NCBI RefSeq assembly: GCF_035621455.1
Contig: NZ_CP141823.1
Location: 620,001-684,000, forward strand
DNA: 64,000 nucleotides
DNA from: Vibrio natriegens NBRC 15636 = ATCC 14048 = DSM 759
GTDB taxonomy: Bacteria; Pseudomonadota; Gammaproteobacteria; Enterobacterales; Vibrionaceae
Direction: 5' to 3'
The notes beneath the pieces were generated by a model. The model saw only the letters and a list, made by a program, of their open reading frames with translations. It was not told the DNA's origin and made no database searches. Numbering within the stretch: the stretch's first letter is position 1; the number at the start of each line of letters is the position of its first letter. The position numbers and the translations under genes were made by a program. Shown here in pieces: positions 42,766 through 51,861 of this stretch.

Positions 42766-45700
42766 TTAGTTAGAAGCTTTAACGTGAGCTTCTGACGTAT
42801 CATCCTGCTTTTTGAAACGAGCGAACAGACGCGAGAAAAAACGCTTAATCGCTCTGAATATATTCTTGATATCTTCAAGCATCAGATACAAACAAGGCAC
42901 CAATACTAACGTCAATATCGTCGCATAAAGGACTGCGAAGCCTAACGCGACCGCCATAGGAATGACGAAGCGCGCCTGTAAACTGGTCTCGAACATAATC
43001 GGCAGAACACCAGCAAACGTCGTGATTGAAGTTAGAGTAATCGCGCGAAAACGTGCACACCCAGCCTCAACAACCGCTTGTTTAATATTCATCCCTTTTT
43101 CTCGAACTTGGTTTACGTAGTCCGTCATGACGAGAGAGTCATTGATGACCACACCTGCTGCGGCAATAAGACCAAAGGTGGACATCATACTGATGTCTAA
43201 CCCAAGCCAGAAATGCCCCCAAATCGCGCCCGTCAAACTGAAAGGGATCACCGACATCACAATCAGCGGCTGCGTGTAACTCTTCAGTGGCACCGCAAGT
43301 AGGATGTAAACGATGATCATCCCGGCAATAAAGAAGAGAATCTGCTCGTTACGCTGTGCAGCTTGCTCCTCGATGTCTCCACCTAGCTCAGTTTTAACGC
43401 TTGGGTACTGGTTTTTCATATCGGGCATGATGCTTTCATCGATGATTTTCACCACTTCTTCTGGCTCAACCAACTCTTCATCAATGGAGCCATAGACGTA
43501 AACCGTCTGATAACCACCCTCACGACGAATAGTACTCACGCCCGGTTGCTCATTGATCTGCACCACATCCCCCAGCATGACCTTTTTGCCTGCAGGCGTT
43601 GTGATCACGGCATAGCGTAGCGATGAGAAAGCTTCACGCGTTAATTGCGGATAACGAACCATCACTTTGATTTCTTCGCCGTCACGGATTAATCGCTGTG
43701 CTTCACCACCATAGAAACTGCCACCCACTTGCTGAGCAATCATGGTGAGATCCAAACCGAGATCGTAGGCAACAGGTGCTAGCGAAAGCAGCACTTCTTT
43801 ACTGCCTGAATCAATCGAAGAAGAAATATCGTATAGACCTTCTTGCTGCTGCAAGCGGTCAATTAAGTAACGCCCCGCTTCATTTAGCTCATTGATATTC
43901 GAGCCAAACAACAGATACCCGAATTCGTCTCGATCACCACCTCCTGCGCTCTGTTCACGAATCTTGATACTCTTCATTCCCGGAATGGTTGGCATCGCTT
44001 CACGCCAACGACGCGCAAGTTCGAACGTATTGAAAGGACGCAAATCCTCGTCAACAAGCGGAACCAAAACTCGGCCTTCGGTACGGCTTCTGTTATAAGA
44101 AAGTACATCTCGAATCATTCCCTGACCGTGCTCTTCAATGGTCTGAGTTTCGACCTCCTGCATAACACGCTCAATGGTTTTAAGTGCATCAATGGTTTGC
44201 TCACTTGATACGGTATCATTCATTTCAATCGTGATCGCCGGATAATCGGTCGGTACTTTAGGGTTAGGAATGACGCGTACGTAATTTGAGTTTACTAGCG
44301 CTGCACTGATTGCCAGTAAGCCACAAAATATGGCGAAAACACTCCAACGCCAGTGAGTACAAAGGGTGACAAAACGGCGATAAGTGCCATTAACAAAACC
44401 GAAGAAGCGCGTATTAAAGCGATCTCGCCATCCGCCAACCTTTATAGGTTTGAAATTGGTGTGCGCAAGGTGGGCAGGTAAGATCAACTTAGATTCAATC
44501 AGGCTGAAGACTAAACATAAGATAACCACACCCGCGATGCCGTAGAAAAATGCACTATCGATTCCGCTAGAAAGCAAGAAAGGAGCAAATACAGCGATGG
44601 TCGTCAGAACGCCAAATGTCGCTGGCGTCGCAACGCGTTTAACACCACGGACTACGTTTTCGACACCTCCGCCCTTTTCCTCAATTTCACTGTAGGCGCT
44701 TTCCCCCATCACAATCGCATCATCGACGACGATCCCCAAAACCATGATGAAGGCAAACAGAGAGACGATATTCACTGTAATACCCAAGGCAGGCATTAAC
44801 ATCACCGCGCCCAGGAAACAGACAGGTAAACCGATCATCACCCACATAGCTAAGCGGAAGCGCAAGAAAATACTCAGCATAATGGCGACCAAAGCGGCAC
44901 CCTGAAGCAAGTTTTTCAGCATCATGTCGAGACGCCCATTGAGGTAATAAGTCATGTCGACCAGTACCTTAAGCTGAACGTCACTTGGCAGTGTTTTGTT
45001 TTTCGCCTCGATGTATTTATGAACCGACTCAGCGACGGGAATAATATTCTGGTCGCGCGTCGCTTCTACGGACATGTAAATCGCGTTTTGTCCCGAATAT
45101 TCAAAGTAACGCTCTTCTTCAGTAAAGCCATCTTTGATTGTCGCAATATCCTGCAGCAGAACTTTCGCCCCGTTAGCGCCTAACTTTACCGGAATATTTC
45201 TGAATTCATCACCGTGGTAATACTGGTTTTCAATACGTACTGCGATCATCCCAGAGTTGGTTTTGACTTCACCCGCTGAAAAGTTGGCAGAGTAACGTCG
45301 AATCGCGTCACTCACATCACTCAACGTGAGGTCGTACTTACGCAGCACAAGCGGATCGACTTCAATCGCGATCTCTTCTTCAGGCGCACTCACATACACC
45401 AACATGACGTTTTTCAGTTGCAGAAGCTCATCTTCAATTTGCTTGGCGATGGGCTTTAACTCTTCGAGTGGCCTATCACCAACGAGCCCCATCTCAATCA
45501 CGTCCTGACGCCACTCAACTTGATAGACATTAATTGGCTCCATACCCGCAGGTAAATTGGACAAGGTATCAATCCGTTGATTCACATCATCAAGCACGCG
45601 TTTGATGTCAGCATTTACATCCACTTCAATAGAGACATAAGCACTGCCTCGACTCGCTCGGGATACGACTTTCTTAATGCCCGTAACGTCTTTTATCGAC

Positions 45701-45924
45701 TCTTCTACTTTGACTAGAATGCTCTCCTCTATTTCCTGAGGAGAGGCGCCAGGATAGGTTGCGCGCACATCAATGTAGTTAACTTCGATGTTAGGGAACA
45801 TCTGTCTCTGAATGAATAGATAGCTCACGATGCCCATGACAATGATAAACACCATCAGCAGGTTCGCGGCCACAGGGTTATTGGCAAAATAGGCAATTAT
45901 GCCCTTTTGATTGGTCTCTTCCAT
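42766..45924 (-). CDS. RND efflux pump, inner-membrane subunit
   Basis: This 1052-residue pump has TM1 NPVAANLLMVFIIVMGIVSYLFIQRQMFPNIEVNYI, the proton-relay TM4 MVLGIVVDDAIVMGESAYSEIEEKG with the paired Asp of AcrB, and a second-half repeat (MSTFGLIAAAGVVINDSLVMTDYVNQVREKG). This head (FANNPVAANLLM) marks a branch of RND pumps found with a single adaptor and no outer-membrane gene. The C-terminus is a basic cytoplasmic tail. It is encoded twelve bases after the adaptor and probably shares the cell's TolC. The exported compound is unknown. Confidence 0.93.
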   Translation of the reverse strand: MEETNQKGIIAYFANNPVAANLLMVFIIVMGIVSYLFIQRQMFPNIEVNYIDVRATYPGASPQEIEESILVKVEESIKDVTGIKKVVSRASRGSAYVSIEVDVNADIKRVLDDVNQRIDTLSNLPAGMEPINVYQVEWRQDVIEMGLVGDRPLEELKPIAKQIEDELLQLKNVMLVYVSAPEEEIAIEVDPLVLRKYDLTLSDVSDAIRRYSANFSAGEVKTNSGMIAVRIENQYYHGDEFRNIPVKLGANGAKVLLQDIATIKDGFTEEERYFEYSGQNAIYMSVEATRDQNIIPVAESVHKYIEAKNKTLPSDVQLKVLVDMTYYLNGRLDMMLKNLLQGAALVAIMLSIFLRFRLAMWVMIGLPVCFLGAVMLMPALGITVNIVSLFAFIMVLGIVVDDAIVMGESAYSEIEEKGGGVENVVRGVKRVATPATFGVLTTIAVFAPFLLSSGIDSAFFYGIAGVVILCLVFSLIESKLILPAHLAHTNFKPIKVGGWRDRFNTRFFGFVNGTYRRFVTLCTHWRWSVFAIFCGLLAISAALVNSNYVRVIPNPKVPTDYPAITIEMNDTVSSEQTIDALKTIERVMQEVETQTIEEHGQGMIRDVLSYNRSRTEGRVLVPLVDEDLRPFNTFELARRWREAMPTIPGMKSIKIREQSAGGGDRDEFGYLLFGSNINELNEAGRYLIDRLQQQEGLYDISSSIDSGSKEVLLSLAPVAYDLGLDLTMIAQQVGGSFYGGEAQRLIRDGEEIKVMVRYPQLTREAFSSLRYAVITTPAGKKVMLGDVVQINEQPGVSTIRREGGYQTVYVYGSIDEELVEPEEVVKIIDESIMPDMKNQYPSVKTELGGDIEEQAAQRNEQILFFIAGMIIVYILLAVPLKSYTQPLIVMSVIPFSLTGAIWGHFWLGLDISMMSTFGLIAAAGVVINDSLVMTDYVNQVREKGMNIKQAVVEAGCARFRAITLTSITTFAGVLPIMFETSLQARFVIPMAVALGFAVLYATILTLVLVPCLYLMLEDIKNIFRAIKRFFSRLFARFKKQDDTSEAHVKASN

Positions 45925-45936
45925 GACAACTCCTAC

Positions 45937-47094
45937 TTATTGTACGACGGTTTCGGAGTCGTCATTCTTTTTTGCGATTTGCACCGCCATGCCTTTTTGC
46001 GGGTACTCAGGCAGAGTTAACACCAGCTTATCGCTCTGTTCCAGACCGTCACCGACCAACATAAACTCGCCTTCCGCTCTCAGTACGGTAACAGTTCGAG
46101 GCTGGAGTTGGCTGTCATCATTGACAACCCAGACGGTGCGGTTTTTAACCAATTCTTGAGGTAAGCGATAAATGTGTTTGAGTTCTTTACCGGTAAAGCT
46201 GACTTCAACATAAGAACCAAATTTGATTGGTGGTTGCTTATTATCAATCCCGTATGGGTCCTCAACCTGAATCACCATATTGATCATTCGGGTTGCGCTG
46301 TCGATCATACCTAGGTCACGAACCACTTTGCCTTCACGCGTCGTCGATAAAATACCTTGCTGAGTGACGGTGGCACGAAGTTCATTGATAGATTCTGGTA
46401 AGAATGCACTGTCAAATCCAGCAATCGGCACATGTATTTCTGCTACTTCAATATTGTTGAGCGTAGCAATACGAGATCCAGATGTAACGAACTGGCCGAC
46501 GCCGATATCTCGCTCAACCACTAGCGCATCGTAGGGTGCAATGACTTTGCAGTTTTCCAGATCACGCTTAGCACGTTTCAAAGACGCTTGTGCCGATTTC
46601 ACCTGCGCCTCTGCGCTTAGTACATGCGGTTTACGTAAATATAAGTCCGTTACTTGTTTATCACTCAGTTGCTTAGCCTGACGCTTGGCGACTTCTGCTT
46701 TCGCCTTCTCCTCGATCAATGTTGCACGAGCACTGGCCAGAGCCGCCTCAGCTTGAAGCACTGCCGCCTCGTAGTTATCGCTTTCAATCGTGAACAAGAT
46801 TTCACCGCGCTTTACGATACCGCCAGTGACAAAGTTAGGGTGCCAACTGATGACTTCACCGCTCACTTGAGCAGAGAGGTGAGTTTTCTCAAACGGCACC
46901 AATTCGCCATGGCTGGTAATCACCACTTTGTGGTCGGTAGGAAAAAGTGAAGATGCCTGAACCGTCGGCTCAGCAATGGCTTCTTTCGTCGACTCTTTTT
47001 CTGGAGCCGTTGCGGCTATTGCGGCATAACCTGCGTACGAGCCACCAGCAACAACGAAGGGTAAAAGCCAACGCAACATGGGTTTTGATAACAT
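45937..47094 (-). CDS. RND efflux membrane fusion protein
   Basis: This 385-residue adaptor has an N-terminal membrane anchor or signal (LRWLLPFVVAGGSYAGYAAIAA). The barrel-sandwich domain (THLSAQVSGEVISWHPNFVTGGIVKRGEILFTIESDNYEAA) is separated from its second half (CKVIAPYDALVVERDIGVGQFVTSGSRIATL) by a helical hairpin rich in A, K and E. No lipobox is seen. It joins the RND subunit encoded immediately downstream to an outer-membrane channel made elsewhere. It is the first gene of the two-gene minus-strand operon. Confidence 0.92.
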   Translation of the reverse strand: MLSKPMLRWLLPFVVAGGSYAGYAAIAATAPEKESTKEAIAEPTVQASSLFPTDHKVVITSHGELVPFEKTHLSAQVSGEVISWHPNFVTGGIVKRGEILFTIESDNYEAAVLQAEAALASARATLIEEKAKAEVAKRQAKQLSDKQVTDLYLRKPHVLSAEAQVKSAQASLKRAKRDLENCKVIAPYDALVVERDIGVGQFVTSGSRIATLNNIEVAEIHVPIAGFDSAFLPESINELRATVTQQGILSTTREGKVVRDLGMIDSATRMINMVIQVEDPYGIDNKQPPIKFGSYVEVSFTGKELKHIYRLPQELVKNRTVWVVNDDSQLQPRTVTVLRAEGEFMLVGDGLEQSDKLVLTLPEYPQKGMAVQIAKKNDDSETVVQ

Positions 47095-47800
47095 CCAAAA
47101 AATCCTTTTTTATTGTTTTTGTCACCGTTTAGCGCTTGATACGACCTACAGGTGTCACATACTGCCAGCCAACTCAAGTTCCTATGAGTAAACGGTGAGG
47201 TAGTTGTACCAATCTAAATAACGATTTGATCATCTCGCTATTCGGATTAGTTTTGCATCTGAAATAGACTATTCTGTTCATCTCCAAGTAAAGGTAAGCC
47301 CTGAAGAACCACCGAAACCTGGACTTCATAAGAGAACAACACTCACAAAGGCTTGAGACCGTAATCCACGGCAAATTATCCTTTAAAAGCTCATAAAATT
47401 AACAAAATTTTAACTCACTTCGCAAGTTGTGTATCCCTACTCACACATCCCATACGCAAGCTGCATGCCAGATATATAACCATTAAAAATCAATCAGTTA
47501 CTAATATTCGTGCAATAATCCTAGTCATGTATAGGTGAGAAATACCAGATATTAGTGAATCCAACCAATTAGAGTAAAAACATTAATTAAATAAATGATT
47601 TTGTGCGTCTAAAAAAGCGAGCCAACACAAACTTCTGAGAGAAAAAATCAACTCAAGTCACAACCTAAGCGAGACATTTAGCGCCAGCAGCTAAAATTCT
47701 CCTGTCTAATGTGCGTGATTGTGTATTCAGCCCTGCACGTTGAAACCATTTGCGTATATACTCAGCTTAAGTAACGTTTTGTATTACAAGGATATGTTCA
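47095..47800. other. 700-bp intergenic region, no gene seen
   Basis: This AT-rich gap separates the divergent RND operon and the phospholipase D-like gene and holds both promoters. The only open frame (47174-47374, minus) lacks a ribosome binding site and family features. I found no clear palindrome or tRNA. Confidence 0.5.
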
Positions 47801-49318
47801 TTGTCTCATATGTTTACTAAGCTCATTTTCACCTGCATGTTTACTTTTCTGTCGGCCTGTTCTGCAATTGAGTACAGAGACCCTAGTGAAAAGTCCACTA
47901 CGTTTCAGTACGGTTACCAATCGGATTCAGCATTGGCGCACTACTTTGAGGCTTACGAAAAGGATCCGAAAACGGAGACTGGTTTTTATCCTCTTAACCA
48001 AGGTCACGATGCGCTTCTTGCACGTATCTCGCTGATTGAATCGGCTCAGAAAAGCCTGGATCTTCAGTACTATATCTATCGAGGAGATGAGACCAGTAAT
48101 TTCATTACATGGCGACTGTACGAAGCAGCAAAACGAGGGGTTCGAATTCGCTTGCTGCTTGATGACATGCAAAAGCGGAACGATAAAATGATGGCCGCTA
48201 TGAACGCCCATCCAAACATCGAAATCCGATTGTTTAATCCTCACCAATATCGCTCGGCAAGGCTATTCGGGTTTGCGACAGACTTCGATCGCCTGAACCG
48301 CCGAATGCACAATAAATCGCTTGTCGCTGACAGTGTTGCGGCGGTAGTAGGTGGTCGAAATATCGGCAATGAATATTTCTCGTTCGAATCTGAAGTCTCA
48401 TTCGGTGACTTCGACTTGCTGCTTTACGGAGAAGCAGTTCAACAAACGGCAGACCAATTTGATCTCTACTGGAACAGTGTTTATTCCATGCCGATGGAGT
48501 GGGTTTTCCCTGGGTCTGAACAAATCACCGAGGCTGCTATCCAAACACAAGTCGAAAAGCTGCAACTGACTGATAAATTTACAAAAGGTCGTTATAACTT
48601 CAATATGCTCGACATGTATCAAGAGCTGAAGAAAGGCCAACTAACACTTTATTGGGGTGAAGGAGACATCTGGTTTGACTTACCAGATAAAGTGGCGACG
48701 CATGAAAGCCAGCTGGTTGGAAACTTATCCGAGCTACTCAAAAGTGTGGACCACTCGTTCGTGCTTATCTCCCCATATTTTGTGCCAACCGAAGCAGGAA
48801 CAAAAGCGCTGACCAACGCCGCGAAACGAGGGGTGGATATTACGATCGTCACCAACAGCCTAGCTTCTAACGATGTCTTTGCAGTGCATGGCTGGTATTC
48901 AAAGTACCGAGAAGATCTGCTCGCTTCAGGTATCAAACTCTGGGAAGTAAAATCCAGTGCCAAACTTAAGAGCAAATGGAGCTTAACGGGTAGTAGCCGC
49001 GCGAGTTTGCATGCCAAAGCGATGCTAATCGATAAAGAGACGCTTTTTGTCGGCTCTATGAACTGGGATCCACGCTCGGCAAAACTCAACACCGAGATGG
49101 CTGCTGTGATTAAGCAACCAGAATATGTTCAAGACTTTCTGGCAACCTTACCTGAAATACTCAATAACAACGCTTACCGAGTGACGCTCCGCGACGGTGA
49201 TATTGTCTGGACTGATAATAAAACAGGGCAGGAATATAACTCAGAACCTGAAGCAAGTATGTGGCGAAGAATGGGCTCTTGGTTCTCCGGTATTTTACCT
49301 ATCGAAGATCAACTTTAA
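47801..49318 (+). CDS. Phospholipase D/cardiolipin synthase-like lipoprotein
   Basis: This 505-residue protein has a lipobox TFLSACS, so it is an envelope lipoprotein. Two HKD motifs are intact: HNKSLVADSVAAVVGGRN (His170, Lys172, Asp177) and HAKAMLIDKETLFVGSMNWDPRS (His404, Lys406, Asp411). This is the ClsC/YmdC-like layout, enzymes that swap phosphatidyl groups between phospholipids to make cardiolipin or cleave phosphodiesters. Other family blocks are LDLQYYIYRGDETSNF and SPYFVPTEAGTKAL. The ribosome binding site AAGGA lies eight bases before TTG at 47801, so TTG is the likelier start; ATG at 47810 is 17 bases away. It is a single-gene unit ended by the hairpin at 49333. Confidence 0.88.
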   Translation: MSHMFTKLIFTCMFTFLSACSAIEYRDPSEKSTTFQYGYQSDSALAHYFEAYEKDPKTETGFYPLNQGHDALLARISLIESAQKSLDLQYYIYRGDETSNFITWRLYEAAKRGVRIRLLLDDMQKRNDKMMAAMNAHPNIEIRLFNPHQYRSARLFGFATDFDRLNRRMHNKSLVADSVAAVVGGRNIGNEYFSFESEVSFGDFDLLLYGEAVQQTADQFDLYWNSVYSMPMEWVFPGSEQITEAAIQTQVEKLQLTDKFTKGRYNFNMLDMYQELKKGQLTLYWGEGDIWFDLPDKVATHESQLVGNLSELLKSVDHSFVLISPYFVPTEAGTKALTNAAKRGVDITIVTNSLASNDVFAVHGWYSKYREDLLASGIKLWEVKSSAKLKSKWSLTGSSRASLHAKAMLIDKETLFVGSMNWDPRSAKLNTEMAAVIKQPEYVQDFLATLPEILNNNAYRVTLRDGDIVWTDNKTGQEYNSEPEASMWRRMGSWFSGILPIEDQL

Positions 49319-49332
49319 CCTGCTTCGATCTT

Positions 49333-49361
49333 AAAACAGCGCCCTTAGTCGGCGCTGTTTT
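49333..49361. terminator. Bidirectional terminator
   Basis: AAAACAGCGCC and GGCGCTGTTTT form an eleven-base stem around a seven-base loop. It lies between the convergent PLD and ASCH genes. Confidence 0.85.
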
Positions 49362-49366
49362 ATTAT

Positions 49367-49837
49367 TTAATCCAAAGGATAGACGACTTTAAACCGCTCT
49401 AAAACCAACAGCCTTTGCTCATGCCATTCAATACCTAACTCATCGCATTCGGCTTGGAAGAAGCGGGCATGAGCCTCTCGCCACCATTGTAGTGTTCTAT
49501 CCCCTTCACCTTCTGCTCTCGCAAAGTCATCTCCTACCTCGCTGTATGGGCTGGTAGAAACTTCGGTAATTTCAATCACACAAACGGGTTCACCATCCCA
49601 ATTCGTCACAACCTGAAGGTGCCCAACTTGAGGCATGGCTTCTCCGTGTTCGCTATACCAAAGCTCCATGCTGCAAGACGCTGTTTTTTGCCCTGTTCGA
49701 ACCAGCTCCGCGCATAGGTTCGCGTTGTATTCATCAGCACAGTAATAATCTGCACTCATTGACGGAATGGCTTCTCGTTGCCGAGAATTAAGTAATACTA
49801 AGTACTGATCGAGGTAACTTTTAGCTTTGACGTCCAT
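49367..49837 (-). CDS. ASCH-domain protein
   Basis: The start is the ATG at 49837 (MDVKAKSYLDQYL), preceded by AGGG; the TTG at 49858 is less likely. The 156 residues match the ASCH fold group with signatures CAELVRTGQKTASCSMELWYSEHGEAMPQVGHLQVVTNWDGEPVCVIEITEV and AEGEGDRTLQWWREAHARFF. ASCH proteins bind RNA or modified nucleosides; the E. coli relative YqfB is an amidohydrolase of N4-acetylcytidine. The pattern E..GDR(S/T)L..WR..H is the longer ASCH subfamily. It lies alone. The ligand is not established. Confidence 0.88.
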   Translation of the reverse strand: MDVKAKSYLDQYLVLLNSRQREAIPSMSADYYCADEYNANLCAELVRTGQKTASCSMELWYSEHGEAMPQVGHLQVVTNWDGEPVCVIEITEVSTSPYSEVGDDFARAEGEGDRTLQWWREAHARFFQAECDELGIEWHEQRLLVLERFKVVYPLD

Positions 49838-50070
49838 AACAAATGCCCTAACAATCAATAAGGTGGAAGAAGCTTAATGGCTCATAGAGCAAAGAACAAT
49901 ATTCTAGAATCTAAAAGATGATCTGTGCTCTGCTGTCAAAGAGTACAGTTGAACTGCAAAGGCAACGGAAAGTAAGGTAAATATTTCTTTTGTGAGAATT
50001 TTGCTAAACGTTTGTGCTATTTGCTATTGTTGCATGGTCTATCTGTATCCCTAACGCAAAAGGACGTTTT

Positions 50071-50916
50071 ATGCGCTTATTCATCGGTATTTTTTTCACA
50101 CTGATTCTGTCACTGCCAACCATGGCATCTGAAGAAAAATATTCAGAATCTGACTTGTTAGATAGACCGCTTATGGAGCGCTATATTTTAGACGAGCTTA
50201 AATCGCTACGTCAGGACTTCCAAAACTTGGAAAAACGCACGATTACTGAAATCACCGACCGTGAACTTAGCGTCGCTGATAAATCGTTAAACTACGCCAA
50301 TGTCACCGTGACGTACTTCTTTTACATCATCGCAGGTGTTGCATCGCTGATCGCTTTCGTCGGTTGGCAGTCGCTGCGTGAATTTAAACACAACACCAAA
50401 GAGATGGCCGATAAGCGATTGGATAAGATCGCAAGCGAATATGAGAAAAAGTTTGTCGCACTGGAAAGAGACTTAAAACGCAAGACTCGCATCATCAGTG
50501 AGAACAACAAAGAAATCGAGAAAATCAACGAAATCCATAACTTATGGCTGCGCGCACAAAGCTCTCAAACACCTGAGCAGCGAATTGAAATTTATGATGA
50601 AATTCTGGTTATTCGCCCTGGTGATTTGGAAGCACTCACTTACAAGGCAGACGCCGCAATGGAAATTAATGAATACCATTGGGCACTGAGCATTTGTAAT
50701 CGCGTTTTAGAAGTGGACTACACGAATGGCCCAGCACTTTATCAACGCGCTTGTGCCTATTCTCGATTAGGTGTTGAAGAACAAGCGATTGAAGATTTAG
50801 AGCGTGCCATTGAGTACAGCCCTTCGATTCGTGACCTGTTAGCTGAAGAGCGCGATCTTGAATTGCTACACGGCAACGAACGATTTGAGAAGCTGTTGCA
50901 GCTCCATCACGAGTAA
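50071..50916 (+). CDS. Exported/membrane TPR-repeat protein
   Basis: The start is the ATG at 50071 (MRLFIGIFFTLI), with AAGGA upstream. It has a signal peptide ending near TMASEE, then a membrane helix (VTVTYFFYIIAGVASLIAFVGW), a long charged coiled coil (about 110-170: KHNTKEMADKRLDKIASEYEKKFVALERDLKRKTR) and C-terminal TPR repeats (about 175-280: PGDLEALTYKADAAMEINEYHWALSICNRVLEVDY). It is probably an inner-membrane protein whose TPR region binds a partner. The DUF2391 gene lies 13 bases downstream, so the two may act together. The function is unknown. Confidence 0.75.
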   Translation: MRLFIGIFFTLILSLPTMASEEKYSESDLLDRPLMERYILDELKSLRQDFQNLEKRTITEITDRELSVADKSLNYANVTVTYFFYIIAGVASLIAFVGWQSLREFKHNTKEMADKRLDKIASEYEKKFVALERDLKRKTRIISENNKEIEKINEIHNLWLRAQSSQTPEQRIEIYDEILVIRPGDLEALTYKADAAMEINEYHWALSICNRVLEVDYTNGPALYQRACAYSRLGVEEQAIEDLERAIEYSPSIRDLLAEERDLELLHGNERFEKLLQLHHE

Positions 50917-50929
50917 CGGAATAAACGAC

Positions 50930-51325
50930 ATGAGCCGTCACTTTAACCTAGAAGATGCCAGCCAGGTATTGGTTGGCGCTTTTGCTCTTGCAGTACCGAT
51001 TTCTTTTTCCGAAGAAGCATGGCGCTTGGGTGAAAGCTTGCCGATGGCAAACCTGCTCATGTTGTTAAGCCTCTCAGTTATTTTTCTGAGTTTTTTCGCG
51101 TATCAGAGTGTATTCCAAAGCCGAATTCGCCATCGCGTATCCATCTTTATTTTCCGCGTTATCATCGCTTACACCATTGCGGCAGTTGTGGTTGCACTGG
51201 TATTGCTTTGTCTCGATAAACTTCCGCTCCTGACAGAGCCTTTGGTGGCGATAAAACGTATTATCGTCATCACGATGCCAGCATCTATGGGCGCGATTGT
51301 CGTCGACAGCTTCGATAAAGAGTAA
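50930..51325 (+). CDS. DUF2391-type integral membrane protein
   Basis: The start is the ATG at 50930 (MSRHFNLEDASQVLVGAFALA), giving 131 residues. About four membrane helices are seen, with QVLVGAFALAVPISFSEEAWRLGE at the front and MPASMGAIVVDSFDKE at the end. This matches the DUF2391 family of small membrane proteins, often encoded beside other membrane genes. It is 13 bases after the TPR gene, presumably one operon. No catalytic motif is visible. Confidence 0.7.
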   Translation: MSRHFNLEDASQVLVGAFALAVPISFSEEAWRLGESLPMANLLMLLSLSVIFLSFFAYQSVFQSRIRHRVSIFIFRVIIAYTIAAVVVALVLLCLDKLPLLTEPLVAIKRIIVITMPASMGAIVVDSFDKE

Positions 51326-51333
51326 GCCTAACT

Positions 51334-51765
51334 TCATTCATCCAACGTAAGGTTAGAGCCTGAATGATCTTTTCCTAACACATCTTCTGGGTTACGTAAG
51401 GCGCACGTTTCAAGCGATAGACAACCACATCCAATACAACCACCCAAATCATTCTGTAGTGCTTTCAACTGCTGAATTTTTTGCTCTAACTGCTCATGCC
51501 ATTGGCTCGCCATTCTCTCCCATTGCGCTTTGTTCGGCGCTTGATGTTTTGGCAGGTTATCCAGCGCTTGTTTGATTTCTTCTAAAGACAAGCCTACCTG
51601 CTGCGCAGCCTTAATCACGGCAACACGGCGTAACACACTTCGATGATAGCGGCGTTGATTTCCCTGATTTCGCCAGCTCGAAATTAATCCTTTTTGTTCA
51701 TAATAATGCAGTGCCGACACTTTCACTCCAGAACGTTTCGCTACTTCACCTACGCTGATTTCCAT
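51334..51765 (-). CDS. soxR: Redox-sensitive transcriptional activator SoxR
   Basis: The start is the ATG at 51765 (MEISVGEVAKRSG), with GGAG six bases upstream, giving 143 residues. It has a MerR winged helix (VSALHYYEQKGLISSWRNQGNQRRYHR), a dimerisation helix, and the SoxR iron-sulfur motif C-X2-C-X-C-X5-C at Cys110, 113, 115 and 121. The [2Fe-2S] cluster senses redox-cycling compounds and changes promoter DNA shape when oxidised. It is divergent from an MFS transporter over a classic SoxR box at 51805. No SoxS gene is present, so it acts directly on the transporter, as in many non-enteric bacteria. Confidence 0.96.
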   Translation of the reverse strand: MEISVGEVAKRSGVKVSALHYYEQKGLISSWRNQGNQRRYHRSVLRRVAVIKAAQQVGLSLEEIKQALDNLPKHQAPNKAQWERMASQWHEQLEQKIQQLKALQNDLGGCIGCGCLSLETCALRNPEDVLGKDHSGSNLTLDE

Positions 51766-51804
51766 CCCTGACTCCCATTCCAATGATTTTGCAAAAAACA
51801 CTTT

Positions 51805-51824
51805 ACCTCAAGTTTACTTGAGGT
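51805..51824. promoter_or_regulatory. soxR: SoxR box
   Basis: ACCTCAAGTTTACTTGAGGT is an 18-base inverted repeat (CCTCAAG, four-base centre TTTA, CTTGAGG) nearly identical to the E. coli soxS site. It lies between soxR and the MFS gene. It is probably the activation site for the MFS promoter. Confidence 0.92.
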
Positions 51825-51861
51825 TTTAGAGTGAGACCAAATCAATTATCGAGGCACAAAT

